A stretch of 37,826 nt of DNA. Source: DATBGO01 sp050011895. GTDB taxonomy: Bacteria; Actinomycetota; Actinomycetes; Streptosporangiales; Streptosporangiaceae. The notes below the pieces were generated by a model. It had not been told where the DNA came from. It saw only the letters and a program-made list of their open reading frames with translations, and did not search any database. Both the position numbers and the translations under genes were made by a program. Each line of letters begins with the position of its first letter. Position 1 is the stretch's first letter. This document shows positions 1 to 6,920 of the stretch, in pieces. The stretch is taken from positions 1-37,826 of the forward strand of contig JBEKIF010000042.1 in assembly GCA_050011895.1 (NCBI GenBank), read 5' to 3'.

Positions 1-438
1 TTTCACCCGGCGGCCAACATCGCAAAGATGCGCTCCGGTATCCCGTTGACCGACACGGACCGATGGCCATGGCTACGGATCATTGCCCGGTGGATGGACG
101 AGCGGATCGCGGCAGGCGAGTCCGCGGTCGTGCCCTGCTCGCTACTCAAGCGCAGCTACCGGGACCTTTTGCTGACCGGCCGCCCAGCCGCCCGCGTGGT
201 CTTCCTGAACGCTGACCGCGATGTGCTGCATGCGAGGCTGGCCGCCAGGCACGGCCACTTCTTCAGCGTCCGGCTGCTGGACAGCCAGTTCGCCGACCTG
301 GAGCCGCCGCAGCCAGCCGAATCTGCGCTCGTGCTCGACGCGACAAAGACGCCGGTTCAGCTCGCCGACGAAATCACTGCCCGTCTGGGCCTGGCCGCCT
401 CCCCGGCGGATGCTCCGGCCGGCCAGGACGCGGAATGA
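1..438 (+). CDS. gntK: Gluconokinase, 3' part (5' end outside window)
   Basis: The reading frame is open from base 1, so the gene begins upstream of the window; about 145 residues are visible. Gluconokinase phosphorylates D-gluconate to 6-phosphogluconate using ATP, feeding the pentose phosphate pathway in the cytosol. The visible part starts with HPAANIAKM followed by SGIPLTDTDRWPWL, the hallmark block of the GntK family; later VVPCSLLKRSYRDLL and VVFLNADRDVLHARLAARHGHF match the strand-helix pattern around the adenine and LID region. The Walker A motif must lie upstream and is not visible. The stop is 42 bases before the next GTG start, so the cupin gene may be cotranscribed. The last ~15 residues are Ala/Pro-rich. 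Confidence 0.9.
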   Translation, partial: FHPAANIAKMRSGIPLTDTDRWPWLRIIARWMDERIAAGESAVVPCSLLKRSYRDLLLTGRPAARVVFLNADRDVLHARLAARHGHFFSVRLLDSQFADLEPPQPAESALVLDATKTPVQLADEITARLGLAASPADAPAGQDAE

Positions 439-480
439 CTGGCCTCGCCTCCCGTTAGCGGGCTGACCGGGGAGGCTAGG

Positions 481-915
481 GTGACTAGCGTGCAGAATCC
501 TTCCAGCCGGGCGGCGTCAGGGCCGCGGCCTGCTGAGATCTATCCGGCCGCCCGGCAGGAGAAGCCGTGGGGATACGAGCTGATCTTCGCTGCGGTCAGC
601 GGCAAGTACGCCGGCAAGGTCATCCACGTCAACGCCGGGCACTCGCTGAGCCTGCAGTATCACCGGGAGAAGGAAGAGACGATCAGCGTGCTCGACGGCG
701 AAGCCATGGTCGAGTACGGCCCGGCCGCCGATCAGCTGACCGAGCGGCGGTTCCGGCCCGGCGACACCGTCCATCTGCCGCCAGGCGTGCTGCACCGGAT
801 CCGGGCGATCTCCGATCTCACCTTCGCCGAAGCATCAACCGCCAGCCCCGGCTGGCGCGACGACGTCGTCCGGCTCGAAGACAAGTACGGCAGGTCGGGC
901 ACGAGCGCCCCCTGA
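481..915 (+). CDS. Cupin domain protein, mannose-6-phosphate isomerase-like
   Basis: A 144-residue single-domain cupin. The GTG start is preceded by GGGGAGG at a good distance. The segment EKPWGYELIFA near residue 30, the metal-site strand HSLSLQYHREKEETISVLDGEA (His, His and Glu ligands) and the second cupin motif PGDTVHLPPGVLHRI are typical of the type II phosphomannose isomerase C-terminal cupin fold. Free-standing proteins of this kind are often labelled mannose-6-phosphate isomerase or sugar-binding cupin, but the substrate is not proven by sequence. It follows the gluconokinase closely and ends just before a strong hairpin, so the two probably form the end of one transcription unit. Confidence 0.8.
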   Translation: MTSVQNPSSRAASGPRPAEIYPAARQEKPWGYELIFAAVSGKYAGKVIHVNAGHSLSLQYHREKEETISVLDGEAMVEYGPAADQLTERRFRPGDTVHLPPGVLHRIRAISDLTFAEASTASPGWRDDVVRLEDKYGRSGTSAP

Positions 916-945
916 GTGCTGATCAGGCGGGCCTACCGGACACAC

Positions 946-975
946 GACGGGCCGGCCAGCACTGGCCGGCCCGTC
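946..975 (+). terminator. Hairpin terminator after the cupin gene
   Basis: A perfect 13-bp inverted repeat (arm GACGGGCCGGCCA) with a 4-base loop starts 31 bases after the cupin stop. There is no clear U-tract, which is usual for actinobacterial terminators. Confidence 0.7.
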
Positions 976-991
976 GCCGTTCCGTAAAGGT

Positions 992-1033
992 GCTGTTCTT
1001 CAGTCGCGCTGTTCTTCAGTCGCGCTGTTCTTC
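992..1033. repeat. Short tandem repeat, 16-bp unit, 2.6 copies
   Basis: Two exact copies of GCTGTTCTTCAGTCGC (992-1007 and 1008-1023) are followed by the first 10 bases of a third copy (1024-1033). The repeat lies between two hairpin groups in the intergenic region of convergent genes. Confidence 0.85.
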
Positions 1034-1044
1034 CCTGATTGCCT

Positions 1045-1096
1045 CCGGCGGTCTCCCGCCGGTCCCGCGGTGGGCCGCTGGCGGCCCACCGCGGGA
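1045..1096 (-). terminator. Double hairpin downstream of the protease gene
   Basis: Two adjacent perfect inverted repeats: 7-bp arms CCGGCGG/CCGCCGG at 1045-1062 with a TCTC loop, and 15-bp arms at 1063-1077 and 1082-1096 with a CTGG loop. The larger one ends 8 bases past the stop of the minus-strand protease gene and is most likely its terminator. Confidence 0.7.
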
Positions 1097-1103
1097 TGCG
1101 GCA

Positions 1104-4100
1104 TTACTTGATCGTGTAGGAGTACGGCAGGCCCGCCAGCTCGTCGCCGCTGAACTGGCCGTACGGGGGCACGCCGGTGAGCAGGTCATCGACGTAGAGG
1201 GTGCCGGTCACCTGCCTGCCCGAGGGACCGGCCGGCGTGATCGTCACGTTGATCACACCGCTCTGGCCCGGGTTGAGGATGAGCGGCGCGACCGACGCGG
1301 CCGGGTTGATGGCCGCCAGCATGATGTCGCCGGTGTCGGACGTCACCGAGGTGTCGAATTGCTTGGTCTGCACGGTCATGGACGAGCTGACCGTGCCGGC
1401 CGGTGCCGGGCCCGAGTACGGACCGCACTCGGTCGGCGCCGCGTACCAGAAACCCGACGAGACGGCGCCGCCGTCCGATGGGGTGTAGCCGGCCGTTTCC
1501 GTGGTTGCGCAGAGCGGGCCAGCCCCGGGGTTGTGACTGGCGGGCTCGGGGTCGCCCTGGGTGGCACCGAAGTCGAACATGATCGGCAATGATGCTATCG
1601 ACGTGGTGCTGACGCTGGTGGTTTCCGTCGGCATGAACCAGACCGGTTCGCTGCCGGTCAGCGGCAGGGTCAGACCGGTGATCTGGCTGAGGCCGGCCAG
1701 CGTGACGCTGGCACTCTGGTCGAGCCTCGGGTCGACGAAGAAGGCTTCCGGAGCCGCCCCGTTGTTGGTGATCTTCACCGGGACGGTCACCGGCGTGCCT
1801 GCCGCCAGCTGCGTGCTGGTGCTGTCCGGCAGCCCGGCGGCGCTGGCACTGACGTCATCGAACTTGATGTTGCCGGTGTAGGGCTGCGAGATCTCGTCCC
1901 CGACCGTCGGCTCGGTGAACGCCACGATCAGCGTCCAGGTGCCCGGAGCCGGGTTGAGCGTGTACGCGGTCAGCGACAGGGTCTGCGAGCCGTTGGTGTT
2001 GTTCTGCCCGAAGCCGCGGGTGTCGCCGTCCGGGCTGACCAGGTAGGCGCCCACCGGGTCATTCACGTCATTCGTGAGCGACACGTTGGCCGTGATGTTA
2101 TGCACCCCGGCGCCGACCCTGAACTCGTAATACTCGTCCTGGCCCTCTCCGGGCGCGCGCCCGTTGCCGCCGGTCAGCGTGCCATGGAACGCGCCGCCAC
2201 TGGCCACGTCCACGGTGCTGCGCAGCGTCACCGGGATGGTGCTGGTGCCGCTCAGGCCGAGGTTCGAGATGAAATCGAACGATCCAGTCGCATCACCGGG
2301 CGATGACGGCGTGGTCGCCGACACCGTCACGGTCCGGCTGCCGCCGGGGGCCAGCAGCACGGTGGACGGCGAGGCCGAGCCGAACGACGCGTATCGCTGC
2401 GTCGCGATCTGCCAGCCGACGGTCCCGTTGGTGCCGCCGTCAGCGGCCACGTCGCCGAACAGGACACCGGTCCAGGTACCCGGGGCCGGGTGCGAGACGT
2501 CGGCGGTGTCGAAGTTGCCGACGCCCTGCGGGAAGGAGTGCGAGGCAAACCGGCCCAGCGGATCGACCAGGATCATGCGCACCCGCGCGTTCAGGCCGCT
2601 GGCCGGGTTGCCCGGATAGAAGTCCGAGGCGGTCAGCCGGTCCTGGCCCGGCGGGACGGTGAAGTGGAATTCGGCGTAGTTGTTCTGCAGGCCCTGGTAG
2701 TTAGCGAACTGCGGGCTGGTCGCGTCGTTCAGGACGGCGGTGCCGCTCTGCACGTTCTGGTCCGGCCCGAAGCCACGGCCCCTGATGGTCACCAGCTGCG
2801 GGACCGAGCCGGTGTTGGTGAGCGTGACCGGCCAGCTCTCTGCGGTACCCGGCGGGTCGATCGCGTTCAGCTGGTCGGTGGACTTCAGCAAGGTGGCACC
2901 CTGCCGGGCCGGCGCGCCGGCGCTGGTGTGGATCGACTCGGCGAGCTGGACCGCCTTGTAGGCGTTGACCAGTCCGGCGCCCTGCTCATCGGCGGGCACG
3001 CCAAGATCGGTCGCGGTGCTGACCAGAATCTGCTTGACCAGCGCGGGAGTGGGGTTGGCCCCGCCGTGCGTCTTACGGTAGGCCTGGATGACCAGCGCCG
3101 CCGCACCGGCGGTGAGCGGCGAGGATTCGCTCGTCCCGCCGCTCTCCTCTATCGGGGAGGCCGCGCCGGTGAAGTTGGTGCACTCGGTGTAGATCGCGAT
3201 GTCGGTGCTGCAGGACGCGAAGCTCAGCTCGGCCGGCGCGACCAGGTCGACGGTGCCGCCGGTCTCGTTGAAGCCACCTGAGCTCAGCGCGCTGATGTTG
3301 TCACTGAGCCAGCCAGTGGTGGCGAAGTAGCGCGCCGCCGCGTAGTTGGTCTGCGCGTAGAACCGGTCGTCCGTCGAGCCGCCGACCGAGATGACGTTCG
3401 GGTCGGTGGATGGCGAGCCGATGGTGTTGGTCGAGCCGGCGTCGCCGCTGGACACCGTGACCGTGACACCGGCCGCTACCGCGGCGTCGTCGAACTGCTT
3501 GGTCGCGTCCAGCGCGGTGACGTCGGGGAAGTTGTTGGAGCCGAACGACTCGTTGATCACGTTCACGTGGTCGGTCTCGACCGCGTAGTTGATCGCCTCG
3601 AGGAAGTTGGACTCGGTGGTGTCCTCGAACTCGCCGAACACGTCCAGGCCGACCACGCTCGCGCCGGGGGCCACGCCCTCGATCCTGACGTTGCAGGCGG
3701 TCGGGTCGGGCTGAGCGCTGAAGTCCTGCGCGTTGTAGACGTGGATGCCCTGGCCCGCGATCGAGTTGGCGTCCAGGAACGCCTCGTCGCCGCCGGTAAC
3801 CTGGCCAGGTCCGTCGCCGGTGAAGTCCTGGTAGTCACCGCCGACGGCGGGGTCGAACACCGACTTGCCGTCCGGCCGGATGAAGTTGACGTTGTTCGGG
3901 TCGAGCCCGTCAGCGATCCAGGCGACCTTCACACCGGCACCGGTGATGCCCAGCGTGCGCGCCGTCTGCTGGTGCGGGTTGTCCGAATCCACGCCCATCA
4001 GCGCGAGCCCCTCCGGGTCGAGCTGAGCCTTGCCGCTGGAGCAGGCGCCCGGGATCACGTGCGGGGTCAGCGACGTCGGCGCGTCCGAGGTCCGGGTGAC

Positions 4101-4616
4101 CATCTTCGCTGCCGTCGTGATGGTCGGCGTCGCGGCGGCCGTCTCCGGCTGGGCCCCGCGGATGGTCACGTCCGGGATGACCTCGGCCACCGACGAGTTG
4201 GCCTTCAGCCGGGTCTCCTCGCCCGCCGAGATCGTGGCCGCGAACGAGTTGACCAGACGGTAGGCCTTGACGTGGGTGGCGTGCACCTCGCTCAGCTCGC
4301 TCATCAGCGGCTTCTGGTCGCTGGCGATGACGCCGGCCCGCATCGTCGCCGCGTGGCTGCCCACCGGGGCGGCGGCGAGCTGGCTCTTCATGATGACGAC
4401 CACGTGCTGATTGACGTTCGTCGACAGCTGAGCTGCCAGCGCGGCAGTCATGGGCTGCTGGGCAATGCCGGGGGCTGCCGGAGCGGCGGTTGCCGCCGAT
4501 GCTCCGGTTGACTGCCCGGCCACCAGGGCCGGTACCGCGACTGCCGTAATGACCAGCGAAGCGGCCCTGCTCGTAGCGCGCGCTCTTCGCGCGGCACCAG
4601 TCCTGCGTCCTCGCAT
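1104..4616 (-). CDS. Secreted subtilisin/sedolisin-like serine protease
   Basis: A large exported protease of about 1170 residues. I place the start at the ATG at 4616: it gives a twin-Arg-like basic N-terminus (RGRRTGAARRARATSRAAS), a hydrophobic core and an Ala-rich cleavage zone near residue 42, and GAGG precedes it. A longer ATG at 4718 adds 34 residues and hides the signal peptide. Order of regions: I9-type inhibitor propeptide (about 66-154), catalytic domain (about 220-590), beta-sandwich repeats, and a pre-peptidase C-terminal-like domain (about 835-975). Catalytic Ser496 lies in GGTSESSP. The subtilisin HGTHVAG motif is absent; the aligned segment EAFLDANSIAG puts Glu278 at the His position with Asp282 four on, and SSGDAG (Asp392) replaces the oxyanion Asn. 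These are sedolisin (S53) features, so acid activity is possible. It is divergent from the DUF1697 gene across a palindromic promoter. Confidence 0.88.
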   Translation of the reverse strand: MRGRRTGAARRARATSRAASLVITAVAVPALVAGQSTGASAATAAPAAPGIAQQPMTAALAAQLSTNVNQHVVVIMKSQLAAAPVGSHAATMRAGVIASDQKPLMSELSEVHATHVKAYRLVNSFAATISAGEETRLKANSSVAEVIPDVTIRGAQPETAAATPTITTAAKMVTRTSDAPTSLTPHVIPGACSSGKAQLDPEGLALMGVDSDNPHQQTARTLGITGAGVKVAWIADGLDPNNVNFIRPDGKSVFDPAVGGDYQDFTGDGPGQVTGGDEAFLDANSIAGQGIHVYNAQDFSAQPDPTACNVRIEGVAPGASVVGLDVFGEFEDTTESNFLEAINYAVETDHVNVINESFGSNNFPDVTALDATKQFDDAAVAAGVTVTVSSGDAGSTNTIGSPSTDPNVISVGGSTDDRFYAQTNYAAARYFATTGWLSDNISALSSGGFNETGGTVDLVAPAELSFASCSTDIAIYTECTNFTGAASPIEESGGTSESSPLTAGAAALVIQAYRKTHGGANPTPALVKQILVSTATDLGVPADEQGAGLVNAYKAVQLAESIHTSAGAPARQGATLLKSTDQLNAIDPPGTAESWPVTLTNTGSVPQLVTIRGRGFGPDQNVQSGTAVLNDATSPQFANYQGLQNNYAEFHFTVPPGQDRLTASDFYPGNPASGLNARVRMILVDPLGRFASHSFPQGVGNFDTADVSHPAPGTWTGVLFGDVAADGGTNGTVGWQIATQRYASFGSASPSTVLLAPGGSRTVTVSATTPSSPGDATGSFDFISNLGLSGTSTIPVTLRSTVDVASGGAFHGTLTGGNGRAPGEGQDEYYEFRVGAGVHNITANVSLTNDVNDPVGAYLVSPDGDTRGFGQNNTNGSQTLSLTAYTLNPAPGTWTLIVAFTEPTVGDEISQPYTGNIKFDDVSASAAGLPDSTSTQLAAGTPVTVPVKITNNGAAPEAFFVDPRLDQSASVTLAGLSQITGLTLPLTGSEPVWFMPTETTSVSTTSIASLPIMFDFGATQGDPEPASHNPGAGPLCATTETAGYTPSDGGAVSSGFWYAAPTECGPYSGPAPAGTVSSSMTVQTKQFDTSVTSDTGDIMLAAINPAASVAPLILNPGQSGVINVTITPAGPSGRQVTGTLYVDDLLTGVPPYGQFSGDELAGLPYSYTIK

Positions 4617-4757
4617 GCTCGCCTCATCCTCGAGGGCGGCCGTGGGTCGGCCGCGGTGTGACCGTCCCAGCGCGGCACACGGTAAGCATGAGCGCGGTGG
4701 GACTTTGACGACATTCAAGCGGGACGCTAGCAGGAATGGCGGACATCGGAAATTTCA

Positions 4758-4780
4758 TGTTATGTAACATTTACATAACA
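4758..4780. promoter_or_regulatory. 23-bp palindromic operator in AT-rich divergent promoter
   Basis: Perfect 10-bp arms TGTTATGTAA/TTACATAACA are separated by CAT. A second palindrome, ATGTTA-TG-TAACAT (4757-4770), overlaps it. The site sits in an unusually AT-rich island between the protease (-) and DUF1697 (+) genes. On the minus strand a TTGTGT/TAACAT pair with 18-base spacing overlaps it, so a dimeric repressor bound here would block the protease promoter. The cognate regulator is not in the window. Confidence 0.6.
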
Positions 4781-4896
4781 ACACAATGGACGACCGCGAG
4801 GTCACAGTCAGGCTGGACGGTCATTGACCACGCCGGAGTCGAAAAGCAGCGAGAATACGACGGGTAACCGTTTGGGAGGAAGGGGGCTCGGACACG

Positions 4897-5433
4897 ATGC
4901 GGTACGCGGCGCTCCTTCGGGGCATCAATGTCGGCGGCAACAAGATGCTCGCCATGGCCGACCTGCGTGCGCTACTGGCCGGACTCGGCTATGCGGACGT
5001 GACCACCTACCTGCAGAGCGGCAACGCCGTCTTCAGCTGTCCCGATCAGCCGCCGCCGGCGCTGGCGGCCGCGATCGAAGAGCGCGTCGCGCGGGAACTC
5101 GGCCTGCGGCTGCGGGTGATAATCAGGACGGGCAGCGAGCTTGCCGACGTGGTCAGCCGCAGCCCGCTGCCCGACGGTCCGGAGAACCCGGCACGGTTCT
5201 TTGTCGCCTTCTTGTCCGCGGTGCCCGACGCGGCGGCGGTCCGGGATATGGAGCATCAGGCGTTCGGCGCGGACCGGATCTGGATCAGCGGCGCCGAGGC
5301 ATACCTGTGGTGCCCGAATGGCTCCGCCGATAGCCCGCTGACCAAGGGCATCATCGACAAACGGCTCGGCGTCACCGCGACCTCGAGGAACTGGAACACG
5401 GTCACCAAGCTGGTAAGCCTGGTCAATGGATGA
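4897..5433 (+). CDS. DUF1697 domain protein
   Basis: A 178-residue cytosolic protein whose N-terminus MRYAALLRGINVGG-NKMLAMADLR, followed by the TYLQSGNAVFS block, is the signature of the DUF1697 family; the family function is unknown. The ATG is preceded by a strong GGGAGGAAGGGGG ribosome-binding site, which decides this start. The C-terminal segment GIIDKRLGVTATSRNWNTVTKL, with its conserved RNWNTV block, is also typical. It is transcribed away from the secreted protease and may share the palindromic control region. Downstream, the arfB gene converges on it with a 47-base gap. Confidence 0.9.
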   Translation: MRYAALLRGINVGGNKMLAMADLRALLAGLGYADVTTYLQSGNAVFSCPDQPPPALAAAIEERVARELGLRLRVIIRTGSELADVVSRSPLPDGPENPARFFVAFLSAVPDAAAVRDMEHQAFGADRIWISGAEAYLWCPNGSADSPLTKGIIDKRLGVTATSRNWNTVTKLVSLVNG

Positions 5434-5480
5434 CACCGGACCCGCGCCGCCGCCTTCCATTCGCCGGCTGGCCTGCGCAT

Positions 5481-5903
5481 TCATTCGTCGGCTTGCCTGC
5501 GCAGCCGCTTGATCTGGGCGCGCCGCTGCTTGGCTGCCAGCCTGCGCTCGACCGCCCCACGGCTCGGCCTGGTCGGCCGGCGTGGCCTGCGCGGCGGCCC
5601 GGACGCCTCGGTAAGCAGCGCCGATAGCCTGGCCGCCGCGGCCTCCCTGTTGCGCAGCTGGGAGCGGTTCTCCGACGCTGTCACTGTGAGCACTCCTTCG
5701 ACCAGGCGGCTCGCGAGCGCTCGGATGGCCCGGTCTTTCAGGACAGGCGGCAGTGCTTCAGACGCGGCCAGGTCATAGGAGAGCTCCACCCGGCTGTCGG
5801 CGGTGTTCACCGACTGGCCGCCCGGCCCGGAGGACCGGGAGAATCGCCAGGACAACTCGTCTGGCGGGATCGTCGTGCCGCGGACGCTGACCTCAAGCGC
5901 CAT
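5481..5903 (-). CDS. arfB: Alternative ribosome-rescue factor ArfB (YaeJ-like)
   Basis: A 140-residue protein of the class I release factor catalytic fold without codon-recognition domains. It hydrolyses peptidyl-tRNA on ribosomes stalled without a stop codon, independently of tmRNA. The catalytic GGQ is at residues 28-30 in SRSSGPGGQSVNT, and the C-terminal tail from about residue 105 is rich in Arg and Lys (RRPRRPTRPSRG...KQRRAQIKRLRRQ), the tail that enters the empty mRNA channel in E. coli ArfB. I use the ATG at 5903 (MALEVSVRG); ATGs at 5930 and 5927 in frame would add nine or eight residues. The N-terminal strand ALEVSVRGTTIPPDEL is standard for the family. Confidence 0.88.
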   Translation of the reverse strand: MALEVSVRGTTIPPDELSWRFSRSSGPGGQSVNTADSRVELSYDLAASEALPPVLKDRAIRALASRLVEGVLTVTASENRSQLRNREAAAARLSALLTEASGPPRRPRRPTRPSRGAVERRLAAKQRRAQIKRLRRQADE

Positions 5904-6025
5904 GCCTGCCCCCGCGGGGCGCCCCATCATCGGTCACCCGACCTGCCTACCACCTCGTGGCCGTCCGGGCCGGGCCGGGGCGGGGCGACCCGGCTCGGCC
6001 CGGGCCGGGCGGGCGGCCGGTCAGC

Positions 6026-6604
6026 CTAGCGGCCGCTGCGCGCCCGGATCGCTGGTACCGCGAAGGGAGCGGCAGCCACTGCCGCCGCGATGAGCCCGAC
6101 GAAAGCGCCGAAATCCCATCCGACTCCGGCCCCGGGCCTGATCAGGAAACCGATCACCACCAGCAGCAGGTTGATGCCCGGGCCGGCTAGCAGCAGCTGC
6201 TCGTGCCGGAGCGGAAGGCTGAACGGCAGCTGGGCAAAGCCCGCGCGCATGACAAGGTACGCCAGCAGCACCAGGGCGATGATGAGAGTGAGGTACTCCC
6301 AGCCATGCCAAAGACCGTTGACCGAGACGGTTATGAACGCATCGCTTGCTACGAACCACGGCAGGAACAGCGAGATCAAGAGGACAACCGTGGCACCGCC
6401 CACGATCTGGTCGTTCCTCGTCAGCCGTTTCAGGTCGAAATTGAACGCCGGAGCTGCTGCCGCTCCGGGCGCCGCCGATCGCGCGAATCGCGCGCCCGCC
6501 GGAGCAGAGGCCGGCTGGCCTACGTTACCGGCTAGCTGTGCCCCGCAACTGGGGCATACGGCCGACCCTGCGGCAACGTCATTACCGCATTGCGAGCAGA
6601 TCAT
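6026..6604 (-). CDS. Zinc-ribbon membrane protein
   Basis: A 192-residue protein starting at the ATG at 6604 with GAGAGGCGG upstream. Residues 3-21 form a zinc ribbon with two CxxC knuckles (CSQCG and CPSCG), followed by an Ala/Pro-rich linker to about residue 55. The rest is hydrophobic with four likely transmembrane segments: IVGGATVVLLISLFLPWF, YLTLIIALVLLAYLVM, a segment around LLLAGPGINLLLVVIGFLI, and FGAFVGLIAAAVAAAPFAV. Proteins with this layout are common in actinomycetes and unassigned; I infer no specific function. The next gene upstream on the same strand is 5'-separated by about 1.9 kb of polymerase-like gene plus a 316-base gap, so it likely has its own promoter. Confidence 0.75.
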   Translation of the reverse strand: MICSQCGNDVAAGSAVCPSCGAQLAGNVGQPASAPAGARFARSAAPGAAAAPAFNFDLKRLTRNDQIVGGATVVLLISLFLPWFVASDAFITVSVNGLWHGWEYLTLIIALVLLAYLVMRAGFAQLPFSLPLRHEQLLLAGPGINLLLVVIGFLIRPGAGVGWDFGAFVGLIAAAVAAAPFAVPAIRARSGR

Positions 6605-6920
6605 AGGTGTTTCCGCCTCTCGAATCGGCCGGAGCCGCGCTCCGTGCCTTCCCACCCACCCCTAATGCCTGCTGCCGCCTCCACAGCCGGGTTCCAGCAC
6701 TGGAACGCGCATCGTTAATACGACGCGCGGCAATCTTCGCTCGTTGGCAGAGATCTTTCGGGAGAAACTGCCCTAGCTCCGGCCCTGGTCCTGGCACCCA
6801 GGTCACCGGTCAAGGTCCACGGCGTGCCTCATAGTGCCGGGCGCCGGGCGCCGGGCGCTCCGGATTACCGGGGGGCTTCGCCGCTGTGCAGCACCGGCGG
6901 GTCGCTGACCGGCACCGCTC
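6605..6920. other. Gene-poor gap between zinc-ribbon and polymerase-like genes
   Basis: Short overlapping open frames exist but none has a good start, ribosome-binding site or recognisable product. Near 6837-6859 there are about three copies of a CGCCGGG heptamer. I see no RNA gene. Confidence 0.5.

Noticed and set aside
3567..4511. Plus-strand frame of 314 residues inside the protease gene
   Set aside because: Shadow of the protease coding strand; no start site or family.
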